This document shows positions 9,178 to 16,565 of a stretch of 34,624 nucleotides of DNA, in pieces (position 1 is the stretch's first letter; every line of letters starts with the position of its first letter). The translations under genes and the position numbers were made by a program. The stretch is from JAEUIG01 sp046349775. Its GTDB lineage: Bacteria > Planctomycetota > Planctomycetia > Planctomycetales > Planctomycetaceae. The notes beneath the pieces are model-generated. The model saw nothing but the letters and a program-made list of their open reading frames with translations. It was not told the DNA's origin and did not search any database. Location of the stretch: NCBI GenBank assembly GCA_046349775.1, contig JAXMBS010000058.1, positions 1 to 34,624 of the forward strand. The letters run 5' to 3'.

Positions 9178-9666
9178 ATGTTTCCGACCGACGACAATCC
9201 GCTGCAGCCGCACGAGCGGTGGATGCGCGCCGCCATCGACCAGGCGGTTCGCGCTCTGGACGCGGAAGAAGTGCCGATCGGCGCCGTGGTCGTGCACAAC
9301 GACCGCATCATCGGCGAGGGGCACAATCAGCGCGAGACGCTGCGTGACCCGACCGCTCACGCCGAAATGATCGCCATCACCCAGGCGGCGCAGGCGCTCG
9401 AGTCATGGCGGCTGCTCGACTGTACATTGTACGTCACGCTCGAGCCGTGCCCGATGTGCGCCGGTGCCATCGTCCAGGCGCGCATTCCGACGGTCATTTT
9501 CGGCGCCGATGATCCCAAAGCTGGAGCATGCCGCACGCTGTACCAAATCACCGACGACTCCCGGCTGAATCACCGGGCCACGGTCATCAGCGGCGTCCTC
9601 GCCCATGACTGCGCCGCGCTGCTCAAAGAGTTCTTCGCTTTGCAGCGCAGCCGGGGAAAGAAGTAG
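9178..9666 (+). CDS. tadA: tRNA-specific adenosine deaminase TadA
   Basis: This 162-residue zinc enzyme would convert the wobble adenosine-34 of tRNA-Arg(ACG) to inosine. The catalytic signature is intact: His61-Ala-Glu63 (HAE; His binds zinc, Glu shuttles the proton) and Pro90-Cys-Pro-Met-Cys94 (PCPMC, the two other zinc ligands). The downstream FGADDPKAGA motif is typical of bacterial TadA rather than of guanine or cytosine deaminases. Length is normal for the family. The ATG at 9178 has no strong ribosome site, but the sequence upstream in frame is not conserved. It stands alone on the plus strand, divergent from the zinc-ribbon gene. Confidence 0.95.
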   Translation: MFPTDDNPLQPHERWMRAAIDQAVRALDAEEVPIGAVVVHNDRIIGEGHNQRETLRDPTAHAEMIAITQAAQALESWRLLDCTLYVTLEPCPMCAGAIVQARIPTVIFGADDPKAGACRTLYQITDDSRLNHRATVISGVLAHDCAALLKEFFALQRSRGKK

Positions 9667-9777
9667 GCGCGCCCGCGGCGGAGTAACTTACTCGGATAGG
9701 ATGCCGAGCGGTCTGTTCAGGCTCACGTTCGAGCCGGTAGAGTACGGACATCGCACCAGGGGACACGGAGGAGCCGC

Positions 9778-10149
9778 ATGGTCACACGCAAAGCATGCCG
9801 AAATTTCGTGGGCTGGAGCGGGTTCGTGGTGCTACTGCTCCTGGCGGCGTATTGGGGTTCGTACTACCGCATGGTGCAACCAGTGCAAACTGCGATCCTC
9901 TATGAAAATCGAGATATTCGCACAGTCGAAATGACGATCAGTCCCTATTACCGGCTTCCGTGGCCGTTCTCGATGAACGTTAGCCACCCGTTGTTGCGAC
10001 CAAAGATTGAGAGCGTATTTGGGCCGGCGAATGCCTTCGATCGATTGATTCGTCCACATATGTGGGCGACCCGGCAACTTGCCTACGAGCGATTCAGCGA
10101 GGCAGACAAATTGGCACGAGATGCGAAGCACCGCGCGCATGCGGAGTAG
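9778..10149 (+). CDS. Small single-span membrane protein, unknown
   Basis: The protein has 123 residues and one clear membrane segment (FVGWSGFVVLLLLAAYWGSYY, about 10-30). An aromatic, Pro-rich soluble part follows (SPYYRLPWPF...HPLLRPKIESVFGPANAFDRL), with a basic C-terminus. I do not recognise a family. The ATG has a strong ribosome site (GGAGGAG, 5 bases upstream). It is the first of three closely spaced small genes; the third has a similar layout (short N-terminus, one membrane span, aromatic tail with a RPIFAPL or HPLLRP element), so the two may be diverged relatives. Confidence 0.7.
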   Translation: MVTRKACRNFVGWSGFVVLLLLAAYWGSYYRMVQPVQTAILYENRDIRTVEMTISPYYRLPWPFSMNVSHPLLRPKIESVFGPANAFDRLIRPHMWATRQLAYERFSEADKLARDAKHRAHAE

Positions 10150-10173
10150 CGACGAATCGCAAGGGAACCGCCG

Positions 10174-10509
10174 TTGATCGATTGCCCCGCATTTGTGCTC
10201 GTCCGGAAGGCGACGGTCGTGCCGGAGTCGGGCCGGTATCGCGTCGAGGGCGTCCTATTCGTCGAAGCCGGTGGAAATTCTGCCGTAGCCGTATTTACCA
10301 ATCGTGAGCTGGCCGTTCGCTTCGCGCGTGAAAACGGTGCGCCCGATGCGCAGGTGGGGTCGTTCGAAGACCCGATCGACTTCGGCTATTTCCTGCAGGA
10401 ACAGCGGCAGGCGGGATTCACCCACGTCTGCATTGATCCACTCGGCATGCTCCCGCCGCTGATCCCCATCGGCGATGCGCTCACCTCACTCGCCGATAGA
10501 TCGGTCTGA
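10174..10509 (+). CDS. Small soluble hypothetical protein
   Basis: The 111-residue product is predicted soluble. It contains FVLVRKATVVPESGRYRVEGVLFVE, a central AVAVFTNRELAVRFAREN and a C-terminal FTHVCIDPLGMLPPLIPIGDAL; the last two segments vaguely recall SseB-like folds, but I would not assign it. The start is a TTG at 10174, with AAGGGAA six bases upstream; no in-frame ATG fits. It lies 24 bp after the previous small gene and 8 bp before the next, so the three are probably co-transcribed. Confidence 0.65.
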   Translation: MIDCPAFVLVRKATVVPESGRYRVEGVLFVEAGGNSAVAVFTNRELAVRFARENGAPDAQVGSFEDPIDFGYFLQEQRQAGFTHVCIDPLGMLPPLIPIGDALTSLADRSV

Positions 10510-10517
10510 TTCGCACC

Positions 10518-10904
10518 ATGACCGACACTCAACTCGCCCGGAGAAGACGAATTGCACGACGTGTCGTGCTGACGATCGCGATCGCTGCGCTCCTGCCGCT
10601 GTGGTATGCAATCGGCTACGTCGGATTCAGGGCGGCATTCGCACGCGGATACGTTCCGCAGTCCGTCTGGTATCGCTCCAGACCAATCTTTGCACCGCTG
10701 GTTTCCTACGCCGAATCGGACCTTCCGTTTGCCCGGGAGTATCACACGTTCGCAGTCTGGGGCACGAACGGACGGATGTCATGGGACGAAGCTCACCGTT
10801 TCGCAGAAAGTTCGCGGATGATTGGTAAAGACCTTGCCAGAGACGGTTTCGAATCTTCGAGGTCACCGTCACGTCAGGGCGACACTCCTGCGGAGCCGCG
10901 ATGA
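10518..10904 (+). CDS. Small single-span membrane protein, unknown
   Basis: This 128-residue protein has an Arg-rich N-terminus (ARRRRIARR) and then one membrane segment (VVLTIAIAALLPLWYAIGYV). Its soluble tail (SVWYRSRPIFAPLVSYAESDLPF) is rich in aromatic residues, like the protein at 9778-10149. The positive-inside rule puts the N-terminus in the cytoplasm. No known domain was recognised. It follows the preceding gene by 8 bp. About 100 bp then separate it from the endonuclease IV gene; that gap has a small perfect hairpin (CGCCGT/ACGGCG near 10949) but no T tract. Confidence 0.65.
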   Translation: MTDTQLARRRRIARRVVLTIAIAALLPLWYAIGYVGFRAAFARGYVPQSVWYRSRPIFAPLVSYAESDLPFAREYHTFAVWGTNGRMSWDEAHRFAESSRMIGKDLARDGFESSRSPSRQGDTPAEPR

Positions 10905-11008
10905 AGTCTTTGCGTTCTCTGCCGGCGCCGCTGATCGCTCCTCGACTTCGCCGTATGAACGGCGTACTTCGTGGCTGACCTCCCGCTGAAGTCGTTACAC
11001 TCGCCGGC

Positions 11009-11931
11009 ATGCGACTCCTCGGCGCCCACATGTCGATCGCCGGCGGCTACTACAAGGCCGTCGATGCCGCCGCGGCTTTGGGCATGACGACTGTCCAGCT
11101 CTTCACGAAGAACAACAACCAGTGGCGGGCGAAGCCGCTGTCGGACGAAGACATCCGCCTGTTCCGAGAGGCCCTCGATCGCACCGGCGTGCAGCGGCCG
11201 TGTGCGCACGACAGCTATCTCATCAACCTCGCGAGTCCCGACGATGTGCTGTGGCACAAGTCGATCGATGCCTTTGAGGAAGAGCTGCGGCGGGCAAGGC
11301 AGCAGGTTTGTGCGGCGTAGTGATGCATCCCGGATCGTGCCTCGACAGCGGCGAGGCATGCGGACTGGAACGCATTGTGCAGGCGCTCGACATCTGTTGC
11401 CGGCGAACGGAGGGGCTGCAGACGGAGACCTGGTTGGAAATTACAGCTGGGCAGGGGAGCAATCTGGGGTATCGTTTCGAACATCTGCAGTACATCATCG
11501 AACACGTGCAGGAGCCGGAGCGGTTCGGCGTGTGCCTCGATACCTGCCACCTGCTCGCCGCCGGCTACCCGCTGCAGAGCGACGAGGAGTTTGAAGCGAC
11601 CGTTCAGCAACTGGAGGCCACAATTGGCCTGAAACGCGTGCGGGCGCTGCACCTGAACGACAGCAAAAAGGACCTCGGCAGCCGCGTCGATCGTCACGAG
11701 CACATCGGCGAGGGGAAGATCGGCCTGGAGCCGTTTCGCCGGATCCTCAATGACGAGCGGTTCAGACATCTGCCGATGTACCTGGAGACCAAGAAAGAGC
11801 AACGCAATGGCGAAGAAATGGACGCCGTCAACCTGCGGACGCTGCGAGGACTGATCGCGGATGGCGACGGGGCAAAAGCGGGGAGCGGAAAGCGGAAAGC
11901 CGAGAAGAAGACGACGCAGACGACGCGGTGA
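11009..11931 (+). pseudogene. nfo: Endonuclease IV (deoxyribonuclease IV), single frameshift
   Basis: Two frames together give a complete endonuclease IV, the Zn3-dependent AP endonuclease of base-excision repair. Frame 1 (11009-11320) starts MRLLGAHMSIAGG and has His67 in AHDSYLINL, then stops early after RRARQQ. Frame 2 (to 11931) resumes at GLCGVVMHPG and carries LEITAGQG, CLDTCH, HLNDSK and DRHEHIGEG, which are the metal-binding Glu, Asp and His motifs. One missing G in CAGCAGG(G)TTTG near 11307 restores the frame exactly. All other catalytic motifs are intact, so the break is recent or is a sequence error. The C-terminus has an extra basic tail (GSGKRKAEKKTT). Confidence 0.9.
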
Positions 11932-11941
11932 CACAATCGGC

Positions 11942-11974
11942 ATTGTCCCAGACGCTTGGAGTGTCCGGGACAAT
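11942..11974 (+). terminator. Hairpin after endonuclease IV
   Basis: An 8-bp perfect stem, ATTGTCCC (11942-11949) with GGGACAAT (11967-11974), begins 10 bp after the nfo stop codon and is followed by only a short T run (ATTTC). It may be a terminator or a further repeat element; TGTCCCGGACA-type sequence also occurs near 29516. Confidence 0.45.
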
Positions 11975-12044
11975 TTCAACCGACAACTGATAACCGGAAA
12001 CTGACGACCGACAAACCTTCCCTGACGTCTAACCTCTGACCTCT
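11975..12044. repeat. Degenerate short tandem units before the kinase gene
   Basis: The stretch contains loosely repeated units of the type ACCGACAACTGATAACCGG, AAACTGACGACCGAC, and then CTGACGTCTAACCTCTGACC. Unlike other copies, no clear second arm is present. It ends directly at the GTG start of the kinase gene. Confidence 0.6.
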
Positions 12045-12046
12045 CC

Positions 12047-14347
12047 GTGAGCGTCACCCCCGCCGACAAACCGGCCCAGGCCCCCGACCAGACGCATCGC
12101 GCGCATAGTGATGCTGTCGAGACGTTCTCAGTGCTGGCCGGTCACGTCTGCCGGTTCGTCGATGCCTGGGAGGCCGACCAGGCGCCGCCGTTCATTGTGG
12201 ACTTTCTGCCGGCCGATCCGGGACTCCGCAAGATCGCGCTGATCGAGATCATCAAGACCGATCTCGAATACCGCTGGGTCCAGCACAACGTCCCCAAGCG
12301 GCTGCACGAGTATCGCGCGGAGCATCCGGAGCTGGCGACGGAGCCCCTGCCGGCGGACCTGATCTACGAGGAGTTTCTCGCCCGCCGCTCGGCCGGACTG
12401 CTCGTGGAGCCGCGGGAGTATCTCGACGAATTTCCCGAGCAGAAATCGGCATTGCAGCGGCTGCTTGGCATGACGACCGACGAGTTCAGCTCGACGATGA
12501 TCGTCAATCGCGACGAGCACCTGTCGCTGGAGGCCATTGACGCGGGTGTGACTCTGGACGATTTCGAACTCCTGGTCGGCCTCGGCCGCGGCGCGTTTGC
12601 GAAGGTGTTCCTCGCGCGGCAGAAGTCGATGCAGCGGCTGGTGGCGGTCAAAGTCTCCGCCGACTCCGGGACCGAGCCGCAAACGCTGGCCCAGCTTGAC
12701 CACGACTACATCGTCCGCGTGTTCGATCAGCGAATCCTGTCCGAACAGAAGCTGCGGCTGCTCTACATGCAGTATGTGCCGGGGGGGACACTGCACTCCG
12801 TCGTCAAATGTGCGCGTGAGACGCCTGCCGGCGAGCGCAGCGGCAAGTTGCTGCTGCAGGTCGTCGATGCGTCGCTGGAGCAGCGCGGCGAGCTGCGGCC
12901 TAACGATTCGCCCGCGCGCAAGAAGCTGGCCGCACATTCCTGGGCGGAAACGGTCGCCTGGCTCGGCACGCGGCTGGCCTCGGCGCTGGACTATGCTCAC
13001 AAACGCGGCGTGCTGCACCGGGACATCAAGCCGGCCAACGTGCTGCTGACGGCCGACGGCGAACCGAAGCTGGCGGATTTCAACATCAGCTTCAGCAAGG
13101 AAGTGAGCGGCGCCACGCCGGCGGCCTACTTCGGCGGCAGCCTGGCGTACATGTCGCCAGAGCAGCTCGAGGCCTTTCACCCCGGCCACGAACGCAAACC
13201 GGAAGACCTCGACGGTCGAGCGGACACGTATTCGCTCGGCGTGGTCCTGTGCGAACTGCTGACCGGCGCGCGACCGTTCGTCGATGAACAGGCCAGCGGC
13301 GATTGGCACGGCATGCTGGACCGAATGATCCAGACGCGGATCGACACCAAGCTGCCCGTCAGCCTGAAACTTGAAAAGCGCGGCGCGACGATCCCGGTCG
13401 ACTGCCCAGCCTCATTGCGCCGCGTCCTCGATCGCTGCCTCGCCGCGCGTCCCGAAGACCGCTGGCAATCGGCCGGCGAGCTCTCCCAGCAGCTCGCCGT
13501 CTGCCTCGATCCGGAAGCCCGCGATCTCGTCGACCCGCCCCAACATCGCCCCGACACCTGGCGCTGGAAGTACGCGATCCCGCTGCTCCTAATGATGATG
13601 CTGATCCCGAACGCCGTGGCTGGATTTTACAACTGGATTTACAACGACGCGGTGCTGGAAGACCTCAAGATCGAAGGCCTGATGGAGGAATTCCATGGGT
13701 GGGTGTTAGTGCTGAATGTAATTTCGTTTCCGCTGGGAATTGCGATCGGCATCTGGCTCGCGACCCGAGTCGTGACCGCCGTCAAAACCGTTCAACAGTT
13801 GCGTGGAGGACCTAAAGAAGACACGTTCCGCCTGCGGCGCGCCTGTCTGCGGCTGGGCGAGCACGCCGCGATACTGTCAATTACGCTCTGGATCATCTGT
13901 GGTGTGCTGTATCCGACAATTCTCAATTGGAAGAGACCAGAGGTCCCGGATTTCATATTCGCGCTGTTCATCGGCTCTTTGACAATCTGTGGATTGATTG
14001 CCGCGGTGTATCCATTCTTCTTGGTGACGTATTCCGCCGTTCATGGCCTGTACCCAGTGTTTGTGCAATGCGGCGTGTGCGACCAGCGGGACGGCGCGGA
14101 GTTGCACCGCTTGTCTAATCGGCTCAAATTGTACTTTTCAGGTGCACTACTCGTGCCGCTGCTCGCGGTCTTCGGCATTTTCATATCTTCCCTGGGACGG
14201 GTGCAGACTTCAGTCGAAAAAATGTCAATGTTCATTGTCTGCATCGGGGGTTTCATCGCCGCCGGCGTCACCTATTCGTACTTTCGCCGACTGGAGACAC
14301 ACCTCGCCGCGCTCGAACGCGTCGTCTCCAAGCGCGTCGACGGATAG
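12047..14347 (+). CDS. Membrane-anchored Ser/Thr protein kinase, DFN variant
   Basis: The 766-residue protein has three parts. Residues 1-165 form a helical N-terminus typical of planctomycete kinases (FLPADPGLRKIALIEIIKTDLEYRW, LIYEEFLARR). Residues about 170-480 are a Hanks-type kinase with Gly loop (GLGRGAFAKVF), VAVK lysine (about 202), catalytic HRDIKPAN (about 325), and an activation loop with GSLAYMSPEQ. The Mg-binding DFG is DFN (ADFNISF, about 344); the Asp is kept, so activity is plausible. An insert of about 40 residues precedes the HRD helix. Residues about 509-750 hold roughly six membrane spans with no obvious sensor domain outside. The start is a GTG directly after a repeat; no ribosome site stands out. 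A kinase signalling role is likely; its target is unknown. Confidence 0.92.
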   Translation: MSVTPADKPAQAPDQTHRAHSDAVETFSVLAGHVCRFVDAWEADQAPPFIVDFLPADPGLRKIALIEIIKTDLEYRWVQHNVPKRLHEYRAEHPELATEPLPADLIYEEFLARRSAGLLVEPREYLDEFPEQKSALQRLLGMTTDEFSSTMIVNRDEHLSLEAIDAGVTLDDFELLVGLGRGAFAKVFLARQKSMQRLVAVKVSADSGTEPQTLAQLDHDYIVRVFDQRILSEQKLRLLYMQYVPGGTLHSVVKCARETPAGERSGKLLLQVVDASLEQRGELRPNDSPARKKLAAHSWAETVAWLGTRLASALDYAHKRGVLHRDIKPANVLLTADGEPKLADFNISFSKEVSGATPAAYFGGSLAYMSPEQLEAFHPGHERKPEDLDGRADTYSLGVVLCELLTGARPFVDEQASGDWHGMLDRMIQTRIDTKLPVSLKLEKRGATIPVDCPASLRRVLDRCLAARPEDRWQSAGELSQQLAVCLDPEARDLVDPPQHRPDTWRWKYAIPLLLMMMLIPNAVAGFYNWIYNDAVLEDLKIEGLMEEFHGWVLVLNVISFPLGIAIGIWLATRVVTAVKTVQQLRGGPKEDTFRLRRACLRLGEHAAILSITLWIICGVLYPTILNWKRPEVPDFIFALFIGSLTICGLIAAVYPFFLVTYSAVHGLYPVFVQCGVCDQRDGAELHRLSNRLKLYFSGALLVPLLAVFGIFISSLGRVQTSVEKMSMFIVCIGGFIAAGVTYSYFRRLETHLAALERVVSKRVDG

Positions 14348-14366
14348 TTTGTACTGACTGAGAAAC

Positions 14367-14400
14367 CATCCGGGGGCTGACGCCGCCCGGCTTGCCAAGT
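14367..14400. repeat. CCGGGGGCTGACGCC...CCCGG hairpin element
   Basis: The palindromic stretch CCGGGGGCTGACGCCGCCCGG has arms of G- and C-runs and a CTGACG core. A truncated relative, CCGGGGGCTGA, occurs at 29771-29781 just before the ugd start. It lies 20 bp after the kinase stop codon and could also act as a terminator, but no T tract follows. Confidence 0.5.
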
Positions 14401-14449
14401 CAGTCGATCGCCGCACCAGACTAAAGCTCATCAGTCACCTCTGCTCCCC

Positions 14450-15295
14450 ATGCCCATTGCCATCATCGGCGCCGGCGGACAACTCGGCCGCGAACTTGTT
14501 GAACGCTGTGCAACGCACGACACGCTCGCGCTGACGCATCGCAACATCGAGATCACCGAGGCCCGCTCGATCGCTGCGGCGCTCGACGGCAAGGGGGTGC
14601 ACACCGTTATCAACTGTGCCGCGTACAACTTCGTCGACCGTGCCGAGGACGAGCCGGACGTCGCCTGGATTACGAACGCGCGCGGCCCGCGGCTGCTCGC
14701 GCAGTGGTGCGCGGCGAACAACGCCTGCTGCGTGCATGTCAGCACCGATCATGTATTTGGACTGGATGGACAACGATTGACGCCGTACTTGGAGACTGAC
14801 GCTCCCGGCCCGGTCAGCGCCTACGGCGTGAGCAAACTGGCCGGCGAGCACTTCGTTCGCGCGACGTGCGAGCGGCACTTCGTACTGCGCACTTGCGGGC
14901 TGTACGGTCATCCGCCGGCCGGCGGCAAAGGCAACTTCGTCGAGACCATGCTGCGGCTGGGACGCGGCAAGGGGGAGGTACGCGTCGTCGACGATCAGCA
15001 CTGCACGCCGACATCGGCCGCGGACCTGGCGGAGATGATTCTCGCACTGATCCGCACGGATGCCTATGGCCTGTTTCACGCCACGTGCACCGGCGCAACA
15101 ACGTGGCACGAGTTTGCCCAGGAAGTCTTCCGGCTGTCCGGGACGATCGCGAAGACGATCCCGATCACGACGGCGGAGTTTGGCGCGAAGGCTCGTCGCC
15201 CGGCGTACAGCGTGCTCGACTGCGCGAAGCTGCAAGCTGCTGCCAGCATTACGATTCGCGACTGGCGTGCGTCGCTGGCGGAGTATCTGGGATAG
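14450..15295 (+). CDS. rfbD: dTDP-4-dehydrorhamnose reductase-like (RmlD) NAD(P)H enzyme
   Basis: This 281-residue cytosolic short-chain dehydrogenase is of the extended RmlD type. The dinucleotide-binding motif is GAGGQLGRE (7-15), the substrate-region motif is NCAAYNFVDRAE (55-66), and the catalytic pair is Tyr125-x3-Lys129 (SAYGVSKLAGE) with STDHVF upstream. RmlD reduces the 4-keto group of dTDP-4-dehydro-L-rhamnose to give dTDP-L-rhamnose for surface polysaccharides. No rmlA, rmlB or rmlC is nearby, so a related 4-keto sugar is also possible. The ATG at 14450 is consistent with the conserved N-terminus. It is convergent with yidD across 70 bp. Confidence 0.88.
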   Translation: MPIAIIGAGGQLGRELVERCATHDTLALTHRNIEITEARSIAAALDGKGVHTVINCAAYNFVDRAEDEPDVAWITNARGPRLLAQWCAANNACCVHVSTDHVFGLDGQRLTPYLETDAPGPVSAYGVSKLAGEHFVRATCERHFVLRTCGLYGHPPAGGKGNFVETMLRLGRGKGEVRVVDDQHCTPTSAADLAEMILALIRTDAYGLFHATCTGATTWHEFAQEVFRLSGTIAKTIPITTAEFGAKARRPAYSVLDCAKLQAAASITIRDWRASLAEYLG

Positions 15296-15365
15296 CAGGT
15301 CAATTGGTGCCAGATGTCTGGTGGTCTCGTCCGTCGAATACCAAGTAGCAAACACGCTTTCCCGC

Positions 15366-15614
15366 TTAGGGCGGATCGTATCCCCCACGGCAATACGGAT
15401 TGCACCGGCAGACGCGCCACACGCCGCGGACCGACCCGGAAACGGCGCCGTACTTCTTCACCGCCTGGATGAAGTACTCGCTGCACGACGGTTCGAACCG
15501 GCATTGCGCGCCGGCGACGGCCCGCAGGGCCGGGCTGATGCACCACTGGTAACCGCGGACGAGGCCAATCAGCACCAGCGCCGGCAGGCGATAGGCAAAC
15601 TGCAGGAGCGTCAC
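15366..15614 (-). CDS. yidD: Membrane protein insertion efficiency factor YidD
   Basis: The 82-residue protein has the complete YidD/Haemolysin-domain signature: the N-terminal amphipathic helix, GYQWCISPAL, CRFEPSCSEYF and CRCNPYCRGGYDP with its conserved cysteines. YidD assists YidC in inserting proteins into the inner membrane. The start is a GTG overlapping the rnpA stop by four bases (GTGA), which suggests translational coupling. It is the last gene of the four-gene unit on the minus strand. No yidC follows in this window. Confidence 0.95.
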   Translation of the reverse strand: MTLLQFAYRLPALVLIGLVRGYQWCISPALRAVAGAQCRFEPSCSEYFIQAVKKYGAVSGSVRGVWRVCRCNPYCRGGYDPP

Positions 15615-16012
15615 GGCGCGGCTCCTGCGGGCGGAGGGGACGCGACCGGCGCTTCGGCCCGGCGTTTCAAACGTCTAGCCAGCCTCGGGACAAGCGATTT
15701 CAGTGACTCGCAGTAGTCTTCGACGTTCGAGTCAACACCGGCGCGCGGGACCAGCACCAGATCCACCCCTTCCGGGAGTTCGTGCTGAATCATTCGATAC
15801 GCTTCGCGCAGCAGACGCTTGATCCTGTGCCGGACCACCGAATTGCCGTGCCGCCGCGATACGCTGAGACCGATCCGCGTCGTGCCGACCGGATTCGGGG
15901 CTGCGAAAATCAGCAGGTGCGTGTCGCCGGCACGCTCCTGCAGCGCATACACGCGTTCGAAGTCAGCCGTGCTCGTCAGGCGTCGGGCGCGGGGGAACCG
16001 GGCATTCGTCAC
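15611..16012 (-). CDS. rnpA: Ribonuclease P protein component
   Basis: This basic 133-residue protein binds the RNase P RNA and aids 5' processing of tRNA precursors. The RNR motif is clear at residues 53-73 (RRHGNSVVRHRIKRLLREAYR), preceded by the RIGLSVSR strand. An Ala/Pro-rich tail (VASPPPAGAAP) extends the C-terminus. The start is a GTG that overlaps the upstream membrane-protein gene by GTGA, and the stop overlaps yidD in the same way. The usual upstream gene, rpmH (ribosomal protein L34), is absent here; a membrane protein and a DnaJ-like gene take its place. Confidence 0.95.
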   Translation of the reverse strand: MTNARFPRARRLTSTADFERVYALQERAGDTHLLIFAAPNPVGTTRIGLSVSRRHGNSVVRHRIKRLLREAYRMIQHELPEGVDLVLVPRAGVDSNVEDYCESLKSLVPRLARRLKRRAEAPVASPPPAGAAP

Positions 16013-16539
16013 GTGAACTGCGTCTCCTGGGACGCGGCGTCGGCGTCTCCTGCGGGGGCGGCCGGCGGCGTGGCGGCGGGCGCTGTCCGCGCGGCGACGT
16101 TCGGCAGCATGTCGTGCGGGTCACGGTCGAGGCGGGTTGGTCCCGCGAGCTTGCGCTGCAGGCCGCGGATGGCGATCGCGGCAATAATGACCAGCAGCCC
16201 CGACAGCGCGATTCCCGCGAGGGCGGTGAGCAGCAATACGCCTGAGCGGACTTTGCGCTTGGCCGTGTCGTCCAATGTGCTCGGATCCTTCGGTGGCGTC
16301 GCTTTGGCGGGATCGGACTGCGCGAAAACGATCCCACGGCTGGCGACCATTGGGATGCACAAGTTTCCTCCAGGCGACGTGCCCGGCGGATGAACTCCGT
16401 GGCTCAGGAAGCCGATGCCGCTGCCATGCACGGGTTCAGACAGGATCGCTGAGAGCGCGGCGGTCAGCAGCAGGCAATGGACTAACGTCGCAGCCCACCT
16501 CAAAAACTGTCCCGCCGAAGCTCTGGGATTCATCGGCAT
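16009..16539 (-). CDS. Two-span membrane protein between dnaJ-like gene and rnpA
   Basis: The 176-residue protein has an N-terminal hydrophobic segment (LRWAATLVHCLLLTAALSAIL, leader or anchor) and a second one (VLLLTALAGIALSGLLVIIAAIAI). A basic cytoplasmic stretch and an Ala/Pro-rich tail follow. I do not recognise a family. Of several in-frame starts (GTG 16572, ATG 16551, ATG 16539) I prefer 16539 because GAGG lies six bases upstream; the GTG at 16572 would overlap the end of the dnaJ-like gene. Its stop overlaps the rnpA start by four bases. The tight linkage to rnpA-yidD hints at membrane protein biogenesis, but that is inference. Confidence 0.7.
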   Translation of the reverse strand: MPMNPRASAGQFLRWAATLVHCLLLTAALSAILSEPVHGSGIGFLSHGVHPPGTSPGGNLCIPMVASRGIVFAQSDPAKATPPKDPSTLDDTAKRKVRSGVLLLTALAGIALSGLLVIIAAIAIRGLQRKLAGPTRLDRDPHDMLPNVAARTAPAATPPAAPAGDADAASQETQFT

Positions 16540-16565
16540 CGCTGACCTCATTCTGCTCGGTGGCC

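Noticed and set aside
12128..13309. 393-codon minus-strand open frame
   Set aside because: It is a shadow of the kinase gene; GC-rich third positions keep the antisense frame open.
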